Assembly (NCBI RefSeq): GCF_038595065.1
Contig: NZ_CP152003.1
Coordinates: 4,382,001 to 4,446,000, forward strand
From: Sutcliffiella sp. FSL R7-0096
GTDB taxonomy: Bacteria; Bacillota; Bacilli; Bacillales; Bacillaceae_I
Reading direction: 5' to 3'
DNA length: 64,000 bases
The notes beneath the pieces were generated by a model. The model made no database searches. It worked only from the letters and a program-made list of their open reading frames with translations, and was not told where the DNA came from. A program made the translations under genes and the position numbers. Positions 14,867 through 20,785 of the stretch are shown here, piece after piece (the first letter of the stretch is position 1; each line of letters starts with the position of its first letter).

Positions 14867-16383
14867 TTATTTTCTCCCTCCAACGAAACATTTTTTATAC
14901 TAAACTCTTCATCTACCACTCTTGCAACGATCAACTGACCAGGCGGTGATGTAAAATGAAGAATAGATTCTGCATTATCCACAAAGCACGGTGTAATTAT
15001 CTGTGACTGATTAGAAAGCACTTCTATGAGTTCCAATCCTGCCTTTATCTTCTCTGCAGTGGAGAGCTTGCTATATGGCTTCCCATCCATTTCAATCTCA
15101 AAAGTGGCTTTCTCTTCACCGTTCTTCAGTTGTTCATAAAGCTTCACCGAGATTTTGGTAAAGAGAGCATCAACTTTGTTCACCATCAGTTCTGAACGGA
15201 CAGACCGGAATGTTTTAATGGCATCCAGGATGCTGATAGATGTGTTACGGTCCTTGCGAAGTTTTTCTTTGTTTGCTTCTGCTACTGATACATCCTGATG
15301 AAGTTGCTCCACTCGACCAGCACCATTCATCTTTACTTGCAAACTCACAATCTTGTTATCTACCTCGCTAAGTTCCGTCCGGTCTATTTCTTCTGGTACC
15401 GGCATTGCTGCAAGTGATTCTTTTAATGCATTTAATTTTTCTAGCATCTCTTTTCCGGTTGAAACTTCTTTATCGAAACGTGCCTGTCTATTTTCTTTTA
15501 CTTTGTTGATAGATTTTTCATCTAGGCCCTGACCACATGTTTGGCATGCTTCTTGAATTTCTTCATCTTTAATTCCTTGTACAACAGATTTCTGTCTATC
15601 GATACGTTCTACCAAGGATTCAATTTGGGATTCGATACGACCTCGGGCACTTTTTCTTTGATAAAAAGTGTCAATTTCCTCTTCCAAAGTAGTTCGTTTG
15701 CTAATCAAAGGGGCTAATTCTTTTTGAATGGCTGCCACATCTACGCTTTCGGAAGAACCTTGTTCCAATTGCTCTTTCAAAGTAAGATATCGTTCAGCTG
15801 CTCGTTCATAAGAAACATCTAACTGACGTTTTTTATCTTTGTTCAGCTTCTCCAGATCCTCCAAAGAGTATTTCTTTAGATTCTCTTCCAGGGTTTCGCT
15901 TTCAACCTTTCCCATCTTGGCCAAAACTTCTTTATTCAAAGGTTCACTGATGTATTGGAGCAACTGCTCACGCTGTTCTGTCCATTTTTGAGAAGGGAAG
16001 AATCCTGGTGTGAATAAAGAGAAGAACAATTTCTCGTCCAACATAGAATCCACAAACTCTTTAAAAACAGTCGCTTTCTCTGGTACCTCATTGATGTAAT
16101 ACTTGGCCGTTTTCTTCTGACTTCGACCTAGCAGATATTGCTTGCTGCCTACCTGCAAGAGCAACTCCACTTTCGTTTCTAAATCTGTTCCGATTGGCTG
16201 CGGTTCTAACTTGGATCCCATTACATCTTTTCCGTAAAGGCACCAGGTAATGGCATCACCAATGGATGATTTCCCTGCACCATTCTTTCCTTGAATGTTG
16301 GTGATATCACTGAAATTCACTTCCAATGACTCATGGTTCTTGAAATTTGTTAATACTAACTTGATAAATGAAATTTGATTCAT
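14863..16383 (-). CDS. short SbcC/Rad50-like ATPase
   Basis: A 506-residue SMC-like ATPase. Walker A GKNGAGKSSI is near residue 35, followed by the Q-loop region; a first coiled coil spans about residues 165-250, then a zinc-hook-like CQTC near residue 284, a return coil, a signature-like KLSTAEKIKAGLEL near residue 440 and Walker B QIITPCFVDNAES. All ATPase motifs are present, though it is about half the length of bacterial SbcC, with short coils. Such proteins replace or aid exonucleases in phage recombination modules; it would tether or process DNA ends for the Bet protein. No SbcD-like partner is seen. Confidence 0.88.
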   Translation of the reverse strand: MNQISFIKLVLTNFKNHESLEVNFSDITNIQGKNGAGKSSIGDAITWCLYGKDVMGSKLEPQPIGTDLETKVELLLQVGSKQYLLGRSQKKTAKYYINEVPEKATVFKEFVDSMLDEKLFFSLFTPGFFPSQKWTEQREQLLQYISEPLNKEVLAKMGKVESETLEENLKKYSLEDLEKLNKDKKRQLDVSYERAAERYLTLKEQLEQGSSESVDVAAIQKELAPLISKRTTLEEEIDTFYQRKSARGRIESQIESLVERIDRQKSVVQGIKDEEIQEACQTCGQGLDEKSINKVKENRQARFDKEVSTGKEMLEKLNALKESLAAMPVPEEIDRTELSEVDNKIVSLQVKMNGAGRVEQLHQDVSVAEANKEKLRKDRNTSISILDAIKTFRSVRSELMVNKVDALFTKISVKLYEQLKNGEEKATFEIEMDGKPYSKLSTAEKIKAGLELIEVLSNQSQIITPCFVDNAESILHFTSPPGQLIVARVVDEEFSIKNVSLEGENK

Positions 16384-16395
16384 ACTTACCTCCCA

Positions 16396-16424
16396 TTGAT
16401 TTTTAAGGGGAAACTCGATATCAT
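16396..16424 (+). promoter_or_regulatory. candidate plus-strand promoter antisense to the early operon
   Basis: TTGATT (16396-16401), exactly 17 bp, then TATCAT (16419-16424). Transcription would begin near 16431 and meet the hairpin GATCCGTG-N6-CACGGATC at 16459-16480 with TTTTATTTT after it, giving an RNA of about 55 nt. There is no coding sequence in it. Seen as a pattern only. Confidence 0.4.
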
Positions 16425-16453
16425 GGGTATAAGCCTATAGAGTTTAACCCCTT
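16405..16453. repeat. inverted repeat ahead of the SbcC-like gene
   Basis: AAGGGGAAACTC (16405-16416) and GAGTTTAACCCCTT (16440-16453) pair over 12 bp with a 2-nt bulge. It lies in the leader of the recombination genes and overlaps the candidate plus-strand promoter, so a repressor site or an mRNA hairpin are both possible. Confidence 0.55.
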
Positions 16454-16458
16454 TAATG

Positions 16459-16489
16459 GATCCGTGTTCCAGCACGGATCTTTTATTTT
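16459..16489 (+). terminator. plus-strand intrinsic terminator inside minus-strand operon
   Basis: Perfect 8-bp stem GATCCGTG / CACGGATC with a 6-nt loop and TTTTATTTT on the plus strand. On the minus strand no T-run follows, so the terminator is directional, against the surrounding genes. Confidence 0.65.
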
Positions 16490-16680
16490 CCTGCCGTCTT
16501 TCTTACTGCTCCAAGAATGTCCACTAGGTAATCCATAGCATTACACTCCAGGATCAATTCACCGTCATGCTCAAGAATGTAATCTCCTTCAAACACTTCA
16601 TCACCACATGCATCAGTTCCAAAAATCTTCCCTTCAGGAAGTCCTTCTTTCTCCAATTTAGTAATTGTCGGATGTTCCAT
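16483..16680 (-). CDS. YqaI-like small protein
   Basis: A 65-residue acidic protein resembling YqaI of the B. subtilis skin element: PTITKLEKEGLPEGKIFGTD and then DEVFEGDYILEHDGELILEC correspond to the YqaI GDEVTPVDDYVIDGGEIILREN core. As in skin, it precedes the phage recombination genes. Function unknown. AGGAGGT lies 4-10 nt before ATG. Family assignment is from memory of the core motif. Confidence 0.7.
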   Translation of the reverse strand: MEHPTITKLEKEGLPEGKIFGTDACGDEVFEGDYILEHDGELILECNAMDYLVDILGAVRKTAGK

Positions 16681-16720
16681 CCTGTACCTCCTTTCTTATG
16701 TATTGGTGCTTTCTGTTGCA

Positions 16721-16797
16721 CCGGGCTGAGTACAAGGGGGGCTTTGAAAAGGGGGGAACAAAGACCTCATACTCAGCCCGGCAAAACAGATTGCCGG
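16721..16797. promoter_or_regulatory. highly structured leader upstream of the YqaI-like gene
   Basis: CCGGGCTGAGTA (16721-16732) and TACTCAGCCCGG (16770-16781) form a perfect 12-bp inverted repeat. Nested in it are two G6 tracts and a CTTTG/CAAAG stem. Next to it CCGGCAA (16778-16784) and TTGCCGG (16791-16797) form a second stem that shares bases with the first, so the two hairpins exclude each other. Such mutually exclusive stems in an mRNA leader suggest an attenuator, but no known riboswitch consensus is seen. Confidence 0.45.
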
Positions 16798-16819
16798 AAC
16801 ATATTGTTTATGTTAAAAT
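16791..16819 (+). promoter_or_regulatory. second candidate plus-strand promoter
   Basis: TTGCCG (16791-16796), 17 bp, TAAAAT (16814-16819) with an extended TGT before it. A start near 16826 would give an RNA of about 55 nt ending at the terminator below. Confidence 0.4.
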
Positions 16820-16834
16820 GAAATTCCATATCCC

Positions 16835-16882
16835 AGAGCAGCGTTTTAAGTGTTGGTTGCACTTAGCTGCTCTTTTCTATTT
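16835..16882 (+). terminator. plus-strand terminator at the end of the 110-residue gene
   Basis: AGAGCAGC (16835-16842) pairs with GCTGCTCT (16866-16873), and TAAGTG with CACTTA inside it: 14 bp with a 4-nt bulge. TTTCTATTTTT follows on the plus strand. On the minus strand GGGATATGG follows, so it does not serve the flanking genes. Confidence 0.65.
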
Positions 16883-17195
16883 TTGGACCATTTGTGTATT
16901 GATAATATTGGCGTTGTAAATCAATGTTGTTTGCCAGTTCGTGGAGAAAATCACTATCTCTTAATCTGTCATTTTGATACAACATGGTTGATCTATAGCG
17001 AAGTGCCTCCACAAAAGTAATCATTTCCCCTCCATCAACTTTCGGGTTTGAACTGTCTAGCAACTTCTTGAATGCTACCTTTGCATATGGAACATAACCC
17101 TTTCTTGTTTCCATACTTCCCAACCATTTGATGTATCTTCGTAGAGCAATGAGTAGTATGAATCTTTCTGACTTCGTGATCTCCAACTTATGCAT
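16863..17195 (-). CDS. early phage protein, unknown
   Basis: A 110-residue helical protein from ATG at 17195 with GGAGGAAGG upstream; a longer frame to 17219 lies inside the previous gene. Sequence ITKSERFILLIALRRYIKWL, then a mixed region and KNDRLRDSDFLHEL-like helix. No family recognised. Its last codons lie in the plus-strand terminator stem. Confidence 0.65.
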   Translation of the reverse strand: MHKLEITKSERFILLIALRRYIKWLGSMETRKGYVPYAKVAFKKLLDSSNPKVDGGEMITFVEALRYRSTMLYQNDRLRDSDFLHELANNIDLQRQYYQYTNGPKIEKSS

Positions 17196-17472
17196 GATCC
17201 TTCCTCCCTTTCCAGGCAATTAGTTCAACGTTATATCCCTGCACTTGCAAATCCTTCACCAGCTTCTCCATCCGGTCCTTCAGTTTCTTCCTTTCCATCA
17301 ATTGATCCAGCTCTTTCTTGCATCGCTGGAACTCAATCATCCACCTTTCACATTCGTCCAGATTATCTCGATACATTTCCATTCGCACTCTGTTTAAGCA
17401 GCTGAAACAACATTCATATAAATTTATGGCTTGTTTTAAATCATTTGGGTGCACCTTTGTATGTAAGTTCAT
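17188..17472 (-). CDS. early phage protein, Cys-containing helix bundle
   Basis: A 94-residue protein, almost entirely helical, with five Cys (ECCFSCLNRVRM, CERW, RCKK) and a basic coiled coil (KKELDQLMERKKLKDRMEKL). It overlaps neighbours by 4-8 bp. No family recognised. Confidence 0.65.
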   Translation of the reverse strand: MNLHTKVHPNDLKQAINLYECCFSCLNRVRMEMYRDNLDECERWMIEFQRCKKELDQLMERKKLKDRMEKLVKDLQVQGYNVELIAWKGRKDHA

Positions 17473-18194
17473 GATGTTGGCACCTTCGCTTTCGTGAGAA
17501 ATCCAGTGAGTATGCTATTAAATTTGTCCAAGCATTCCATTCGAACCATGACGTCAATCCCATTCACTTTCTGTTTAAGAGTGGATTCGGCATATAGCTT
17601 TCCGGTGCGCTGGTAGTATTCAGCATTTAGCTCGCGTCTCTCGTTCTCCACTCTTGCTTTCACATCAATCCCGTGTTGTGTTTTTAGAATGGAATAAATG
17701 CTGTTGTACACTTCGTTATGGCCAACCCTTGTCCACCTGGAATATTCTTTAACATTTTCAGATACTTCTTTTAACAGGAGGGCTTGTCGCTCTCGATTGG
17801 CTGTTTCTCTTTCTTCCTTTACCATCTGCTTTGCACGATGGAGGAGCATCTCTGCTGGAGTCTTTGGCAAGGATTTTTCTTTCTCTATAAAATGTTTCCG
17901 TAATGCTCTTCCCATTTCATTGTTCTGGACCATAGCCAATTCTTTTCCTGCATCTATAGTCAACCAATAATCATGTTTCCTCACATTTTGCAGTGTTCCT
18001 ACTATCGAGAAAGTAAGGAAATAATCTTGATTTTCAACGAATTCATATTTCTTGATTTTGTCCTTAATCCACGTTGTGAAATCTTTACCTATCACTAGTT
18101 GTTCGTGAAGCTCCCTGGCATTAATCAGCCGGTCTCCATTTTCATTCTCGTAAACTGGTAAGAAGTCATCTGCAATAACTTTCAAATTCTCCAT
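17469..18194 (-). CDS. phage antirepressor, AntA/AntB domain
   Basis: A 241-residue antirepressor starting at ATG 18194 (AGGAGG before it; the frame extends to 18236). Residues 10-80 are the AntA/AntB domain: LINARELHEQLVIGKDFTTW, then IKKYEFVENQDYFLTF and DYWLTIDAGKELAMVQNNE. A central coil with many Arg/Glu leads to a C-terminal domain (residues 150-241) that resembles those of other Bacillus phage antirepressors. It would counter the CI-like repressor. It is transcribed with the early genes. Confidence 0.9.
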   Translation of the reverse strand: MENLKVIADDFLPVYENENGDRLINARELHEQLVIGKDFTTWIKDKIKKYEFVENQDYFLTFSIVGTLQNVRKHDYWLTIDAGKELAMVQNNEMGRALRKHFIEKEKSLPKTPAEMLLHRAKQMVKEERETANRERQALLLKEVSENVKEYSRWTRVGHNEVYNSIYSILKTQHGIDVKARVENERRELNAEYYQRTGKLYAESTLKQKVNGIDVMVRMECLDKFNSILTGFLTKAKVPTS

Positions 18195-18329
18195 AAATCC
18201 TCCTATCTTCGACTTAGCAATAACGCTAAGTGACATTTAATTTTGTTTTTGCGTGTTTCCGACTTCATTCAGCACAATTTTTCGCCATTTAGGGTAAAAA
18301 AAGTAGGGTGGTTAGCCCTGGTAATCACT

Positions 18330-18482
18330 TTATATAGAGGATAGAAGTCTACATTTTTCTTCCATCAATTCTTCAACTAGTGCCACATCCAAATCGATTG
18401 TTGCCTTAGCTATTAATTTGTTTAACCTTCTCAAATCTCCTCGTATGGAGAGATATTTGTTCTTCCTTCGGAAAATCTTCAC
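18330..18482 (-). CDS. 50-residue phage protein
   Basis: A GTG-started gene (GGAGGG six bases upstream) whose start overlaps the preceding stop as GTGA: MKIFRRKNKYLSIRGDLRRL followed by a helical acidic end (VALVEELMEEKC). No family. Between it and the antirepressor (18195-18329) there is an AT-rich non-coding stretch without clear features. Confidence 0.6.
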   Translation of the reverse strand: MKIFRRKNKYLSIRGDLRRLNKLIAKATIDLDVALVEELMEEKCRLLSSI

Positions 18483-18658
18483 TTCACACCCTCCTCAAAG
18501 TTGTAGGAGGGATTTTCACGATCAATTGATAAGATGATATTTTCGAGTTCCAGCTTTACTCGTTCCAAGTCGCTGTCACCTGAATTAATTCCGGAGTAGA
18601 TATCCATCAGTTGGTTCTGCAGCTGGCGGATCGTTGAGACCAAGTGGTTTTCTAACAT
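18479..18658 (-). CDS. 59-residue helical phage protein
   Basis: Starts ATG 18658, overlapping the stop of the gene upstream: MLENHLVSTIRQLQNQLMDI, then LERVKLELENIILSIDREN. Two amphipathic helices. Ends in GTGA overlap with the next gene, good evidence for translation. Function unknown. Confidence 0.65.
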   Translation of the reverse strand: MLENHLVSTIRQLQNQLMDIYSGINSGDSDLERVKLELENIILSIDRENPSYNFEEGVK

Positions 18659-18897
18659 GACCTAGCCTCCTTGTACTTTCTGATTTCTTTGTGCATAAGT
18701 TCTTTATAAATCTTGAGACGTTGACTCCTGTATTTGTAGGAGCGAGGTTGTTTGTGTGCTGGGTGAACTGAAAGCTTTTCAGCAACCTTCCTTGTAAAAT
18801 ATTCAATGCGATGTACCACACCTTTTTTCACTTTCATAGCCTCCTTTGGATATCCAACTTCTAAAATGATAAAATCCAGTATTTTGAAAGTTCCCAT
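18652..18897 (-). CDS. early basic phage protein
   Basis: An 81-residue protein from ATG at 18897, preceded by AAAGGGAG at 10 nt; the frame extends to 18969 through the divergent promoter, which argues against the longer form. The second half is strongly basic (KQPRSYKYRSQRLKIYKELM). First gene on this side of the divergent region with the plus-strand gene at 18948. A DNA-binding role is possible from charge. Confidence 0.65.
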   Translation of the reverse strand: MGTFKILDFIILEVGYPKEAMKVKKGVVHRIEYFTRKVAEKLSVHPAHKQPRSYKYRSQRLKIYKELMHKEIRKYKEARSC

Positions 18898-18915
18898 CTC
18901 CTTGTCTCTCCCTTT

Positions 18916-18924
18916 TGGTATAAT
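18916..18924 (+). promoter_or_regulatory. extended -10 promoter for the 80-residue plus-strand gene
   Basis: TGGTATAAT is a consensus -10 with a TG extension; no good -35 lies 16-18 bp upstream. Start would be near 18931, just before the GGAGGAGGTGAT ribosome site. Confidence 0.55.
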
Positions 18925-18947
18925 TTTCATGGGAGGAGGTGATATTG

Positions 18948-19190
18948 ATGAAAATAGATGTGCACTCAATAGCTAGCGAGATAATGAAAGAAAATCGAGA
19001 GGCCGAAATAGCAATGATGGAACAACTTTATGACGAGTTTAATGGTCAATTAATTGAATTAGATAATTTACCCGGAAAGTTAATAGAAATGAGTACTAAA
19101 ATCAGTTCTAAGCAAAGGAAGGCTCAATCAATTTTTACGATAGAACTTATTCAACGTGTAGTCGATGAATTAAGTAAACAGGAAGATTAA
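18948..19190 (+). CDS. plus-strand 80-residue prophage protein
   Basis: The only plus-strand gene between the antirepressor region and the Cro-like gene. The ATG at 18948 follows GGAGGAGGTGAT at ideal distance. The product is helical and acidic (MKIDVHSIASEIMKENREAE), no signal or membrane segment. It points toward the Cro-like gene, its stop overlapping that of the convergent gene at 19187. With a separate extended -10 promoter it could be expressed in the lysogen. No family recognised. Confidence 0.7.
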   Translation: MKIDVHSIASEIMKENREAEIAMMEQLYDEFNGQLIELDNLPGKLIEMSTKISSKQRKAQSIFTIELIQRVVDELSKQED

Positions 19191-19396
19191 TCAATATCTT
19201 CAGTTGTTAGAATTTTTGCTAATTCTTTTCCATCAATTTGAAGAGCTACCGTTGCCGCGGTGGCTTTTTCTTTTTCTAGCTTTAAAACATCTTCTTGCAA
19301 AGAACTTACAATTCCAAAAAGTGTTGAAACCTGTGCTTCAAGATTTGCTATTCGTCTATCTGTATTTGATTGATGAACTATCTTTGTTTCTGGCAT
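19187..19396 (-). CDS. small coiled-coil phage protein
   Basis: A 69-residue protein with a coiled coil over residues 12-45 (RRIANLEAQVSTLFGIVSSL, then QEDVLKLEKEK). GGAGGATG precedes ATG. Early gene of the Cro-like transcript. Function unknown. Confidence 0.65.
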   Translation of the reverse strand: MPETKIVHQSNTDRRIANLEAQVSTLFGIVSSLQEDVLKLEKEKATAATVALQIDGKELAKILTTEDID

Positions 19397-19426
19397 GTTT
19401 CATCCTCCTAATTGGTTCTAAGTTAA

Positions 19427-19663
19427 CTATGATACCTTCTCTTTCTCAGCTAACCCTACATGTCTCAATTGGGTTTTTATTACTCCGTCTACTACAGTGA
19501 CTTGACGTTGATACAATGATGGAGTTTTTATATTCTCCTTTTTTGAATCTTCTTTTCTCCAGACCCCCGCTTGATTAAAAAGCTCAGATAACCCCTCAGG
19601 GATTCTCACCTCTTTTCCATCTAATTTAATTTTAGTAATTATTATTTCTTCTTTAATCCTCAA
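19427..19663 (-). CDS. small phage protein after the Cro-like gene
   Basis: A 78-residue protein beginning with TTG behind GGAGTGG. Beta-rich start (EEIIITKIKLDGKEVRIPEG) and a basic end. The operator-like sequence at 19681-19695 lies just upstream of it. No family recognised. Confidence 0.65.
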   Translation of the reverse strand: MRIKEEIIITKIKLDGKEVRIPEGLSELFNQAGVWRKEDSKKENIKTPSLYQRQVTVVDGVIKTQLRHVGLAEKEKVS

Positions 19664-19680
19664 GAAATTCCACTCCTCTC

Positions 19681-19695
19681 TCTACTTTAAGAAGT
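19681..19695. promoter_or_regulatory. operator-like site A
   Basis: TCTACTTTAAGAAGT matches 13 of 15 positions of the perfect palindrome TCTACTTTAAGTAGA. It overlaps the stop of the Cro-like gene. Confidence 0.6.
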
Positions 19696-19920
19696 TGCAG
19701 CCTTCCGAAAATTTCTACTTAAAGTAGAGTTACGATCAAAAAAAATATAATCATAATCCAATCCTAAAATTTCGCTAATTCTCTTGGCTTCTCCGATAGT
19801 AACAGTGTCAGGTTCTTTCTCCATCTTGCTATAAGTTTGAACGTGAACTCCAAGCTCATTAGCAATGTCTCGTTGAGTAAACCCTTTTAATAGGCGAGCT
19901 TGTTTTAGTGTGAGTTTCAA
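19687..19920 (-). CDS. Cro-like XRE regulator
   Basis: A 77-residue DNA-binding protein with an XRE helix-turn-helix: LTLKQARLLKGFTQRDIANE, LGVHVQTYSKMEKEPDTVTI, then a helix and a hydrophobic end. The frame extends to 19956 but TTG at 19920 has GAGGTGAT at 4 nt. It is the first gene from the early promoter at 19955-19983 and faces the CI-like gene across the operators, the classical switch layout. One operator (19734-19748) is inside its 3' end. Confidence 0.88.
   Translation of the reverse strand: MKLTLKQARLLKGFTQRDIANELGVHVQTYSKMEKEPDTVTIGEAKRISEILGLDYDYIFFDRNSTLSRNFRKAATS
19734..19748. promoter_or_regulatory. operator site B, perfect palindrome
   Basis: TCTACTTAAAGTAGA, a 15-bp perfect palindrome within the coding sequence of the Cro-like gene. 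Same family as the site in the early promoter. Confidence 0.7.
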
Positions 19921-19954
19921 ATGTATCACCTCGCTTTTTTTCTTGCTTAAACAC

Positions 19955-19983
19955 ATATTAATCTACTTTAAGTAGAGTGTCAA
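19955..19983 (-). promoter_or_regulatory. early lytic promoter with operator in its spacer
   Basis: On the minus strand TTGACA (19983-19978), a 17-bp spacer, then TAATAT (19960-19955). The spacer contains the perfect palindrome TCTACTTTAAGTAGA (19962-19976), so a bound repressor would block polymerase. It drives the Cro-like gene and the early operon. Half-sites TCTACTT at 20004-20010 and AAGTAGA at 20033-20039, and a degenerate one near 20067, lie between it and the CI-like gene. Confidence 0.85.
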
Positions 19984-20116
19984 CAACCTTTTATCACATT
20001 TTTTCTACTTAATGTTCACCTTTTAATGAAAAAAGTAGAATTTTTTCAACTTTTTGTTGTCTTTTTTCTACTTTTAGTTTATTGTTTTAATTATAAATTA
20101 GTCCGGAGGTAACAAA

Positions 20117-20773
20117 ATGAGTATAGGAAGAAATATTAAAAGGTTAAGAGAACTACATAATCTATCTCAGAAAGAATTTGCAGAGATAGCAGGGGTTAGC
20201 GACAAAGCCGTTTCAACTTGGGAAAACGAAATTAAAGAGCCACGTATGGGAGCTATTCAAAAAATTGCCGATCATTTCAACATTTTAAAAAGTGACATCA
20301 TTGAGGATAGAAATTTCAACGTAAGTCCAATCGACAAAAATGCACCAGTAATTAAGGGAAGTTCTAAACCAATGCCCTTACTTGGCTCAATAGCAGCTGG
20401 AGTCCCGTTGGAAATGGTAACTGTTCGAGAATGGATAAACGTACCTACAGAAGTTGCTGATCAATACCCAAATGGTTTTTTAGTAGAAGTCAATGGAGAT
20501 AGCATGAATAAGATAATTCCTTCTGGTGCGTTAGCCTTAATCGTACCAGTGACTGATGTCAATAACGGAGATATTGTTGCCGTTGCTGTTAATGGTTATG
20601 ACGCTACTCTAAAAAGATTTTATAAGTTTCAAAACGGAGTTACATTAGAGCCAGAAAGTTATAATCCTAAAAATGTAACTCAGTTTTATAACTGCAATGA
20701 TTTAGAAATTAATCCAATCAGTATAAAAGGTAAGTTAGTTTGGTATATGGCCCCATTGAATATGAAATTCTAG
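20117..20773 (+). CDS. CI-like repressor with S24 autocleavage domain
   Basis: A 218-residue lysogeny repressor. Residues 1-65 are an XRE helix-turn-helix (LSQKEFAEIAGVSDKAVSTW). The C-terminal LexA/S24 domain has a cleavage site Ala-Gly in GSIAAGVP near residue 96, the catalytic Ser in EVNGDSMNKI and Lys in DATLKRF, so RecA-stimulated self-cleavage and SOS induction are expected. CGGAGG precedes ATG. It reads away from the Cro-like gene over the operator region and is followed after 12 bp by the integrase, an arrangement that couples lysogeny and integration. Confidence 0.93.
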   Translation: MSIGRNIKRLRELHNLSQKEFAEIAGVSDKAVSTWENEIKEPRMGAIQKIADHFNILKSDIIEDRNFNVSPIDKNAPVIKGSSKPMPLLGSIAAGVPLEMVTVREWINVPTEVADQYPNGFLVEVNGDSMNKIIPSGALALIVPVTDVNNGDIVAVAVNGYDATLKRFYKFQNGVTLEPESYNPKNVTQFYNCNDLEINPISIKGKLVWYMAPLNMKF

Positions 20774-20785
20774 AGGTGACGAATC

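Noticed and set aside
16567-16919. Plus-strand 84-codon frames near the candidate antisense RNAs
   Set aside because: They cross strong inverted repeats, have no ribosome site and differ in frame; treated as non-coding.
18585-18821. 78-codon minus-strand frame
   Set aside because: Overlaps two better genes that are linked by coupled stops and starts and have good ribosome sites.
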